From positions 16,823 to 80,822 of the forward strand of contig JAECQY010000009.1 in NCBI GenBank assembly GCA_016000045.1: a stretch of 64,000 nucleotides of DNA, read 5' to 3'. Of this stretch, positions 9,180 to 16,070 are shown one piece after another. Under the pieces are notes generated by a model. The model searched no databases and had not been told where the DNA came from. It worked only from the letters and a program-made list of their open reading frames with translations. The position numbers and the translations under genes were made by a program. The stretch comes from Myxococcaceae bacterium (GTDB taxonomy: Bacteria; Myxococcota; UBA727; JABDBI01). Each line of letters begins with the position of its first letter. Position 1 is the stretch's first letter.

Positions 9180-10064
9180 GGGCTCCCTCGGCGATGCAGA
9201 TTTTTGCAAGCTCAAGGCCTAAGGTCACGGGGTGATCTCCAACGGATTCTTGGGTGATTCGTGCCGACCCATCCGGCTTCAAAACCTGAACCCGTAAATG
9301 AATCTGAGCGTTGATTTTTTCGGCATATGCCGCGATGGGGAGCGAGCACCCTCCTCCAAGGCCCTTTAAAAAAGCACGTTCTGCAGCAGTGCAGTGTTCC
9401 GTATTGGTATCGTGAATGGGACGAAGGAGATCGTGATACTCAAGCCTGTCGAGGCATTGAACCGCAATCGATCCTTGAGCGGGTGCGGGTAGAAAAATGG
9501 ATTTGGGAAGTATTTGAGAGATGCGATCGGAAAGACCGAGCCGTTCCAGGCCCGCCTGCGCTAAAATGATTGCATCGAGTGTTTGGCTTTTCTCCAGACG
9601 AGTCCCAATGTTGCCACGCAGGTTCACGATTCGAAGGTCCGGGCGAGTCCATAAAAGCTGAGCTTGGCGACGTGCGCTGCTGGTTCCGATCACCGCGTGC
9701 AGGGGAAGCGTTTCTAGCGTATATCCGTTTTGGCTGACCAGCACGTCGTCTGTGGGTCCACGGGGCAAGAAGGCGCCAAGGCACAAGTCTCGTGGCTGCT
9801 CGATCGGGAGATCTTTGTGGCTGTGAACCGCCAAGTCGATTTCACCCGCAGATAACGCGAGTCCCAGTTCCGCGGTAAACAACCCTTGGCCACCAATCTC
9901 GGGTAGGGGCGCTTGAGCGTTCCGATCACCGTGAGTTTCCCTTGTTTGAATGGCGAAAGAACGATTGGGCCAGGCCTTTTCAAGGGCCTCCTGTACAGCA
10001 CCCATTTGCCAGAGCGAGAGCTGGGAAGCGCGGCCACCGATGTAAATCGTTTTTTTTTTAGCAT
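9160..10064 (-). CDS. hemC: Hydroxymethylbilane synthase (porphobilinogen deaminase), start codon out of frame across an A10 tract
   Basis: Polymerises four porphobilinogens to hydroxymethylbilane. Hallmarks are VHSHKDLP (catalytic Asp region) and GGGCSLPIAAYAE, with the dipyrromethane-cofactor Cys. The conserved N-terminus IGGRASQLSLWQ is encoded directly upstream of the ATG at 10005, so the protein must begin earlier. That frame has no ATG, GTG or TTG before an in-frame TGA. The only good ATG, at 10064, reads MLKKK and then enters ten consecutive A (coding strand) that leave it in the wrong frame. One extra A, or two fewer, joins the ATG to the HemC frame. Options are transcriptional slippage, phase variation or a homopolymer sequencing error. 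Starting at 10005 would lose conserved residues. Confidence 0.85.
10050..10059 (-). repeat. A10 homopolymer at the hemC start
   Basis: Ten T on the plus strand (ten A in the hemC coding strand) lie at codons 2-5 after the ATG at 10064. Tracts of this length are known sites of RNA-polymerase slippage and of replication slippage. The tract sits exactly at the point where the frame must change for hemC to be translated. Confidence 0.9.
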
Positions 10065-10108
10065 GGGCTCAACGCAGGGTCGTAGCGTTATTGAGTCTGA
10101 AATACAAG

Positions 10109-10137
10109 TTGCTTTTTTGAGCCAAAGATTTGATAAT
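10109..10137 (+). promoter_or_regulatory. Sigma70-like promoter for trxA
   Basis: TTGCTT, a 17-base spacer and GATAAT. The expected transcription start falls about 7 bases after the -10 box, practically on the trxA ATG at 10145, and no Shine-Dalgarno sequence is present. If correct, trxA mRNA would be leaderless. Confidence 0.45.
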
Positions 10138-10144
10138 CTTGCTT

Positions 10145-10471
10145 ATGGCACAAAACGTTTTAACGGTTACCGATTCGAATTTTAGCACGGAAGTCTTGAA
10201 GTCCGAGCAACCTTTTTTACTCGATTTTTGGGCGACTTGGTGTGGGCCTTGTTTGGCGATTGCTCCGCACGTCGAAGCGCTGGCCAATGAGTATGCGGGG
10301 AGTGTACGCGTAGGAAAATTGGACGTGGACCAAAATAATCAAACCGCCAGTCAGTATGGAATTCGCTCCATTCCGACGTTGATTTTATTCAAGCAAGGTC
10401 AACCGGTGGATCAAATCATCGGAGGGGTTTCGAAGGTGGCTCTGGAAGCGATGGTAAAGAAACACGTCTGA
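10145..10471 (+). CDS. trxA: Thioredoxin
   Basis: A small cytoplasmic disulfide reductase of 108 residues. It has the active site WATWCGPC near residue 30, the conserved cis-Pro segment SIPTLILFKQG (about residue 75) and the strand RVGKLDVDQN. The residues after the active site are LAIAP instead of the usual KMIAP. I start at the second ATG (MAQNVLTVTD), since an ATG five codons earlier lies inside the likely -10 box. It is divergent from hemC and convergent with the NUDIX gene, overlapping its 3' end by 56 bases. Confidence 0.93.
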   Translation: MAQNVLTVTDSNFSTEVLKSEQPFLLDFWATWCGPCLAIAPHVEALANEYAGSVRVGKLDVDQNNQTASQYGIRSIPTLILFKQGQPVDQIIGGVSKVALEAMVKKHV

Positions 10472-10919
10472 GAATCTGGGCAGGCTTAAAATCCGGCTCA
10501 GGGCCTGGTTCTATCTCTTCTCGGATCCGGCCCGCCATTAATTCGCGAACAAAGATCAAATCCGCTGGAGGAAATGGGCGTTGCTCAAGTTCTGCTTCCC
10601 GAACCCAGTCGAGCGCCTTGACATCCACTGCTCGAGGTGTGCCCTGCAGAATACGGCAACGGTAAATGGATAGTAGGATTTCTTTCGTTCCATGCAGATA
10701 GAGAGTTTGAAAGCAAAGCGAACCGACTGCAACGAGGACTCCTATTTCTTCGTTCAGTTCTCGAATGAGCGCTTGTTCGTCGCTCTCTCCTTCTTCCACT
10801 TTTCCGCCAGGAAACTCCCAGCTGAGGCCCATGTGCTTGTTGGGCCATCTCTCGGTGATGAGCACGCGCCCGTTTTCTCGAATCAGTCCTGCCACAACCT
10901 TGATGCGACTATCTTCCAT
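10416..10919 (-). CDS. MutT-type NUDIX hydrolase
   Basis: A 167-residue pyrophosphohydrolase. The NUDIX box is complete: GGKVEEGESDEQALIRELNE followed by EIGV (G-x5-E-x7-RE-x2-EE-x-G). The N-terminal strand IKVVAGLIRENGRVLITERW and the segment LSWEFPGG match 8-oxo-dGTPase MutT. The C-terminal tail of about 30 residues (rich in Pro and Glu) is longer than in E. coli MutT. Its 3' end overlaps trxA in the opposite orientation by 56 bases. It follows the BamB-like gene with an 11-base overlap, so it may be co-transcribed. Likely role: sanitising oxidised nucleotides. Confidence 0.85.
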   Translation of the reverse strand: MEDSRIKVVAGLIRENGRVLITERWPNKHMGLSWEFPGGKVEEGESDEQALIRELNEEIGVLVAVGSLCFQTLYLHGTKEILLSIYRCRILQGTPRAVDVKALDWVREAELEQRPFPPADLIFVRELMAGRIREEIEPGPEPDFKPAQILRRVSLPSLPEPPSKPLR

Positions 10920-12027
10920 ACGCGAAAAGATACCCTGCGTTGCTTAACGTGTACAATGTGCCGTTCGAGCCGAAATCAAAAGCGCTTGAATAACCGTAGC
11001 TTGAACCAATATTCTGCAAGGGTTTACCCGTTCGAAGATGATTCACAAACAAAGCTCCTTGATCCGAAGCAAAGAAAACCGAATGATCTCGAATGACTAC
11101 AGACGTTGGATTGCCTTTCTTGAAACGAAAAGACCAGCGTATTTTTTGGGCTGAAAGATCAAGGCCCCATACTTTCTTAGGACCCGCTGCTACGAGTATG
11201 CCGTTTGCATAAGCCAGATGCGTGATTTCGAGTATTTCGTAGTTTGACAGAATCACTCCCTGAGGACTCACGATCGAAATCCCGCGATTGAAAGCCGCTG
11301 CTGCAAGGTTTCCATCCGGTAAGGCGAGAGGGGTTGTTGCTACATCGGAGAAGGCTTTCTGAGGATCGCCCAACTGAACGTCAAAGGCCAACAGGCCGTC
11401 TGTTCGATGGTAGAATTCCAGTTTTCCACTAGGGCTTCCTACAACCAGATGATCTCCGAGGAGGATGGGAGAAGAAAGAGCTTTTAAGGAGAGTCCGGTT
11501 GAGAAAGAGCGTTTTTGACTCCAGATCTCATCCCCTGTGTTTAAATCGAAAGCGCACAGCGTGGCAAGCCCTGAGAGGGCGTAGAGATGGTCCGAATCGG
11601 CTACCAGTGCGCCTCCTAATTCGGCATCCAATTGCGATTGCCACTGGGTTTCAAAGTTCGAAGCGTTTAATTTTAAGATCTCTCCTTGAGTGGTTCCGAT
11701 CCAGATCGAACCATTTTGGAGCAAAGGTTGTTTGGAGGCAGGGCTTGGGAGGCTGATCTGATGCTGTTTCATGAGCAAAGAAGCATCCAAAGCGTAAAAT
11801 GAACGATCGGACCCGCCTACCAGAACACGATTCGTTTTTGCATCAAAGATGGGAGCGCCTTTTTCGAGGCGATTCCAAGGAGTACAGCCTGATTCGGGTT
11901 CCGAGAAAAGAGAAGACAGGCAGTAGTTGTTCTGAACGATTGGGACAGGTAAGCCTTTAAGAGAGAGAGCGTGAGCTAGGCAAGCCGCATGCAACCCAAG
12001 AATGATCGAGCCTATCGAACGCAGCAT
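10909..12027 (-). CDS. bamB: BamB-like outer-membrane assembly beta-propeller protein (PQQ repeats)
   Basis: A 372-residue exported protein: hydrophobic leader IGSIILGLHAACLAHA, then PQQ-type beta-propeller blades with repeated motifs such as LVGGSDRSFYALDA, LCAFDLNTGDEIWSQ and KVWGLDLSAQKIRWS. BamB is the propeller lipoprotein of the BAM complex that inserts outer-membrane proteins; no convincing lipobox is visible here (HAAC is the nearest), so lipidation is unsure. Its start overlaps by one base the stop of a YfgM-like TPR gene, the same gene pair order as yfgM-bamB in E. coli, which strengthens the call. The bamA gene lies elsewhere in the window. Confidence 0.7.
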   Translation of the reverse strand: MLRSIGSIILGLHAACLAHALSLKGLPVPIVQNNYCLSSLFSEPESGCTPWNRLEKGAPIFDAKTNRVLVGGSDRSFYALDASLLMKQHQISLPSPASKQPLLQNGSIWIGTTQGEILKLNASNFETQWQSQLDAELGGALVADSDHLYALSGLATLCAFDLNTGDEIWSQKRSFSTGLSLKALSSPILLGDHLVVGSPSGKLEFYHRTDGLLAFDVQLGDPQKAFSDVATTPLALPDGNLAAAAFNRGISIVSPQGVILSNYEILEITHLAYANGILVAAGPKKVWGLDLSAQKIRWSFRFKKGNPTSVVIRDHSVFFASDQGALFVNHLRTGKPLQNIGSSYGYSSAFDFGSNGTLYTLSNAGYLFAYGR

Positions 12028-12461
12028 TATTTGTTTGAAAATCCAAGTTTTTCGAGCTCAGCCTGGATCGGTGCAATCTTTTCCGGTTGGCCTAAACGTT
12101 CGTAACAAGTCTTCAAGGCTGTTAAAGCCAGAGGACGTAGTGGATCAACGAGAGGGGTTTTGGCTAAAAAGCTTTCGTAAGCTTGGGTCGCTCGCTCCAC
12201 TTCTCCAAGCTTGAACGATAGATGGGCTGCGTACAGCTGAGCCATTCCCAAGTCAATTTTTTCCAGCTTGTCTCGGGTTTCTTGCTCGCTTTTTGGGTCA
12301 TCCTTCTTCAGCTCTTGGAGTGCCTTGGAGTAAGCCTCAGAGGTTTGAACGATGCGCTGCTGCCTCTGGTGCAAGCCCAGCGGAATCGCGAGCACTACCA
12401 TGGTGCCAAGAACAAAAAGTCCAATCAGAACCGGTCGGTTTGCTTTAAGCCACGTATTCAT
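12027..12461 (-). CDS. YfgM-like membrane-anchored TPR protein
   Basis: About 144 residues from the ATG at 12461 (MNTWLKANRPVLIG). A TTG at 12497 would add 12 residues and cannot be excluded. A single transmembrane helix (about residues 10-30, VLIGLFVLGTMVVLAIPL) is followed by a soluble helical part with TPR-like pairs (LYAAHLSFKLGEVERATQAY, LALTALKTCYERLGQPEK). YfgM in E. coli is an inner-membrane ancillary partner of the Sec translocon and periplasmic chaperones. The identification rests on topology, size and its place directly before the BamB-like gene. Confidence 0.65.
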   Translation of the reverse strand: MNTWLKANRPVLIGLFVLGTMVVLAIPLGLHQRQQRIVQTSEAYSKALQELKKDDPKSEQETRDKLEKIDLGMAQLYAAHLSFKLGEVERATQAYESFLAKTPLVDPLRPLALTALKTCYERLGQPEKIAPIQAELEKLGFSNK

Positions 12462-12567
12462 CCATCTTTCATTCTCATGGCTGAAGGTTTTGAGCAAGAC
12501 CCTGTGTTGAACAGAAATTTAGATTGCTTATTTGATTTAAAAAACAGTGTGATGCTACTATTCAAAT

Positions 12568-15090
12568 ATGTCTAAATTGGATCTGATTTTCGGCATTTTT
12601 TTGAGTTTCTTTTTGGTTTCATGCCATGGGGATATTTTAAAAGTTGCGGATGAAGCTTCGATACCCGAGGATCCTTCTCCTACGAAAAATAGAACTCTGA
12701 ATCCATCGGGGACGCTGGGCTTTTACGTAACTCCTCAATACGCGTTGGGTAGCGCTTGGGCAGTTGATTATTCTGTGAAAGATTTTCGAGTCTATTCCTT
12801 GAATGAGCAGGGAGATCAGAGCCTTGCTTCGTTTGAGTGTTCAACCCGTGGAACTTCTATCCTCTGTTATTCTGCTCAACCTTTGTTCGATTCGACCTAT
12901 GTGATTGTCAATGATTCGTCTAAGCTGAGTAAAACGTATCAAAGAATCATTAGCCTGACGGCTCAGCATCCCATTGCGGGTAAAACAGAGCCATTGGTCG
13001 TCGGTGAATTTGATGCAGAAGTGATTGATTATTTACTAAAACGTATCGCGGCTCATCCCGCTTACGATTTTCAGAATGTCTTGGTTGACTCCAGTACAAG
13101 CAAAGCCGATCCATTCAATCCTGTGCTTTTGGCCTACGGCACCGAGCGACTTATGGCCAATGTGCTTAAATTCAGCGATTACATGGTGGCGCATCCAACC
13201 TTGTTTCAATTTTTGGCAAAAGCTCCCATTTGCAATTCTCAACTAACCTTTTCAACGGATGGAATTTGGCCGCAAACGAAAGAGTATCATTTTAACGTGA
13301 TGGGCATGAACGCCAAAGTCATTGGAAAAGCAGCTACAACGCAGTTTGCAAAGGGCCATCAAGTTCAGTTTAAATTTGATAGCGATTCAAGGGCGACTGT
13401 TTTTTCTGATTCCAGCTACATGACCCTGAAGAAGGCGGGCCAAGATGTGGTGATCTATTCGAAATGTACCGATAGCCCAGATACCGTATTAAGTTACCAG
13501 GCTGCTACAAGTTACGCGATGGTGCAGGTCGACACGCACTCTTTGCCATCCCTCATTTCGGGTCAAACCAGCCATTTAAGAATGCTGGCGGTGAAAGTGG
13601 ATGCCAACAGTTATGCTGGACTACAAGCCGCTTGTTTGACGCAAAGCAATTCGGTGGAACCATCGCAGCTGCTTCAGCAGTTTGTTCCATGGATGGCTTT
13701 GCTAGCTTCGTCTACGGATGAGGGGCGTGAAGAACTCGGAGATTGGATCGGTCGATCGCGCTGCTTGTGTGCGGAGAACTTTAATCCACCGCTTGATAGC
13801 CCGAATCTTCTGGTGGGCTATCACGATAATTTCAGCGTGTCGTTTCCCTTGGGGGCTCCAGGAATTCCGGTTGCCATTTCGCCAGTCAATCAAACGGTTT
13901 ACACAGACCGATACGGCATCGCCAAACTCTGTTCGAATCAATTTCAAAAAAGCGATACCGTCGGTTTCGAAGTCGATCATGTCGAAGTAGCCCGCTGCGA
14001 TATTCCTGGAACGGCCCAAGGATCTCATTTGCAAACTTTCCGAAATGGCTTTTTTTATGACTGCTACGAAGGTCAAAACGGTCATGAGTGTGAATGTGCG
14101 TTGCACTTTGTTCCGGATGTCTCAGGACAAGCTTGTATCGAGTGCAAGGCCAACCAAGTTTCGGTGAATAAATCTTGCCAAGATTGTCCCAGCAACCAGG
14201 TTCAAGCCAACAACCAATGTAAGTTGTGTTCACCCAAGATCTATGGATCCGGTTCTTGCTTGGCTTGTCCTTCCGGATCTTATTCCAACGACGGTATCCA
14301 TTGCGAGCCCGCTTGCCAAGATGAGCAAATCGTTGGCATTATTTCGGGCACGACTTACGGTTGCAAGTCCTGCCCGGAAGGCCAAATTGGCCAGAACCAT
14401 CAATGCAAATCCTGCAAGGTCGGTCAGTATGCGAGTGGCAATACTTGTCTGGATTGCCCCGCTGATCAAGTCGTGGTTGAGAACAGCTGCCAACCTTGCG
14501 CCAGTGGAAAGATTGCCTACCGTGGAACTTGCCTGAGCTGCGGGCTTGGGCAATACGTTTCGTCCAACCAATGCGTTTTATGTCCAACGAATCAGATTGT
14601 TAACGATGCAAAAAATGGCTGCCAATCCTGCCCGGCAGAGGAACACGCGAACAATTACCGTTGCACCAAATGCTCCGCTGGGCAAATCGAGAACGCGGAA
14701 AGTTGCTCAACATGCCAATCGGGTTATGCCGCTTTTGATCATCAGTGCATTCTTGCAGCTGCAGGATGTCCATTCGATACGATTGCAATCGATGGGGTTT
14801 GTACCAGCTGTCCGAGCGGGACCCAGTCGAACTCACTCGGAGCTTGTTCGAGCGGCGAAGAGGGTTCTGTTTGCGCGGTGAACTCAGACTGCACAGGAAA
14901 TGCCTATTGTTCGGGCACCCAGAATCACACCCAAACAGGCCGTTGTGTTGCTTGTGGGTTAGGAGAGAAGCACCTCTATTTATCGGAAGGCTGTACCGAT
15001 GGAAAATCAGGATCGTTGTGTGATGTTTATAGCGATTGCTATGTGTTGGGTGGTTTCGGTTGCAATATGAGCAGCAAAAAGTGTGAATAA
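12568..15090 (+). CDS. Large lipoprotein with eukaryote-like Cys-rich repeats
   Basis: An 840-residue lipoprotein: signal MSKLDLIFGIFLSFFLVSC with lipobox LVSC, placing Cys19 as the acylated residue. Residues about 25-500 show no recognised domain. From about residue 510 to 770 the protein is a chain of short Cys-rich repeats of the form C-x2-C-x9-15-C-x2-C with alternating CPSNQ, CPSGSY and CKVGQYASGNTC, like the ephrin-receptor/GCC2-GCC3 repeats of eukaryotic secreted proteins. The tail has two C-x5-DC motifs (GSVCAVNSDC, GSLCDVYSDC). It is divergently placed from the YfgM-like gene. A surface or host-contact role is likely but not proven; the repeats could also be a structural stalk. Confidence 0.75.
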   Translation: MSKLDLIFGIFLSFFLVSCHGDILKVADEASIPEDPSPTKNRTLNPSGTLGFYVTPQYALGSAWAVDYSVKDFRVYSLNEQGDQSLASFECSTRGTSILCYSAQPLFDSTYVIVNDSSKLSKTYQRIISLTAQHPIAGKTEPLVVGEFDAEVIDYLLKRIAAHPAYDFQNVLVDSSTSKADPFNPVLLAYGTERLMANVLKFSDYMVAHPTLFQFLAKAPICNSQLTFSTDGIWPQTKEYHFNVMGMNAKVIGKAATTQFAKGHQVQFKFDSDSRATVFSDSSYMTLKKAGQDVVIYSKCTDSPDTVLSYQAATSYAMVQVDTHSLPSLISGQTSHLRMLAVKVDANSYAGLQAACLTQSNSVEPSQLLQQFVPWMALLASSTDEGREELGDWIGRSRCLCAENFNPPLDSPNLLVGYHDNFSVSFPLGAPGIPVAISPVNQTVYTDRYGIAKLCSNQFQKSDTVGFEVDHVEVARCDIPGTAQGSHLQTFRNGFFYDCYEGQNGHECECALHFVPDVSGQACIECKANQVSVNKSCQDCPSNQVQANNQCKLCSPKIYGSGSCLACPSGSYSNDGIHCEPACQDEQIVGIISGTTYGCKSCPEGQIGQNHQCKSCKVGQYASGNTCLDCPADQVVVENSCQPCASGKIAYRGTCLSCGLGQYVSSNQCVLCPTNQIVNDAKNGCQSCPAEEHANNYRCTKCSAGQIENAESCSTCQSGYAAFDHQCILAAAGCPFDTIAIDGVCTSCPSGTQSNSLGACSSGEEGSVCAVNSDCTGNAYCSGTQNHTQTGRCVACGLGEKHLYLSEGCTDGKSGSLCDVYSDCYVLGGFGCNMSSKKCE

Positions 15091-15109
15091 TGAGCAACTT
15101 AATCAAATT

Positions 15110-15540
15110 TCCAAGCTGATTGCTTCGCCCTCAGCGGTTAAATTTTCGATTTCCAATAAAAAACGCGCTCTTACACACGCATCCTATTCTTCAGGGGCCC
15201 AATTAGCACACTCTATAGCCTCAAAGGCTTGAGCCACGCAGAGGTCTTTAAGCAGTGGAGTATGGAAACGAGTATGAGCATCTTTCAGGAAGAATAGTTA
15301 CTCGTCCTCAAGGTTTAACAGCTTTTTTTCTGTTTTGTGGAATTTTTCTAGCTCCACAAATACATAAGATAACTCTCGAAGATGATGTCGGCCGGTTCTC
15401 TCTTCTAGAGTTCGATGGTAACTGATCGCCTCAATATTCGACGGCAAAATCGATTCTTTGAGAACTGCGACAACGACCATCGGTAGAAGATCAGCATGTT
15501 TTTTATCTGCTTGTACCTGCGAGGTGTAGGCATGAGTCTA
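15110..15540 (-). pseudogene. Degenerate Rpn-family (PD-(D/E)XK) nuclease copy
   Basis: The DNA is closely similar to the intact nuclease gene at 19547-20455, covering its middle and C-terminal part. The stretch LLPMVVVAVLKESILPSNIE and the following YVFVELEKFHKTEK are recognisable on the minus strand, but stop codons interrupt the frame (for example TAG/TAA near 15220-15300) and the 5' third and 3' end are missing. It is a second, dead copy. Confidence 0.8.
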
Positions 15541-15564
15541 TCGATAAAGTCTAAAAAGCGTTCT

Positions 15565-15870
15565 CTATCCTATAGGACTATCAAATAGGTGAATCAAGAA
15601 TTTCTCGTCCAGTCGTACCGCGCCAACTATCGAAATATTGCTACCCTGGCCAGCAGGTCTTTGGGAATACTGCCGTTTCCCTCGCGGAGAACGGGCATGA
15701 CTACGACCCATGCCCAGGTTGCTTGGTGCTTCATCTGGGTAGACGTATCTATTGGTCGCGACTTGGGAGATTTCGGATTCAAATCTTCCTCGCTTGACCT
15801 TGTGCTTTTCGGTGTAGTTTTTCTGAGCTCTAAACGTCTTTTTTAAAGTCAGATCAGCTCTTATAATCAT
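15565..15870 (-). pseudogene. IS630-family transposase remnant
   Basis: The minus-strand frame contains LTLKKTFRAQ followed by a DE-containing strand (YPDEAPSNLGMGRSHARSPR) and GKR, then NISIVGAVRLD. This is the order seen in IS630/Tc1-type DDE transposases: the end of the helix-turn-helix half, the second catalytic Asp and the R-x-x-ARGER-like segment. The frame is short, ends prematurely, and has no partner fragment, so the element is dead. It lies directly next to the Rpn remnant and upstream of the OTU gene. Confidence 0.6.
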
Positions 15871-16070
15871 GGCATGGCTTGTCTCAGCGCCGCTTTTCTC
15901 AAGCCATGCTTTCGGGAGATTCAGTGATTGTAGAGTCACGCTGTAATGAATCTTTTGACTGCTTTTACCAAGGAGTTAAGTTGGGCTGTCACTTTATCGA
16001 CTTGCTTTTAGAGTCACAAAGATATAGGCCATTAACTGAAATTTTTTTACGCTCATTAAAAGGAGATTTT

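Noticed and set aside
14230..14881. Frames on both strands within the Cys-rich repeats of the lipoprotein
   Set aside because: Cys/Gly-rich repeat coding sequence opens alternative frames; no export signal or ribosome site.
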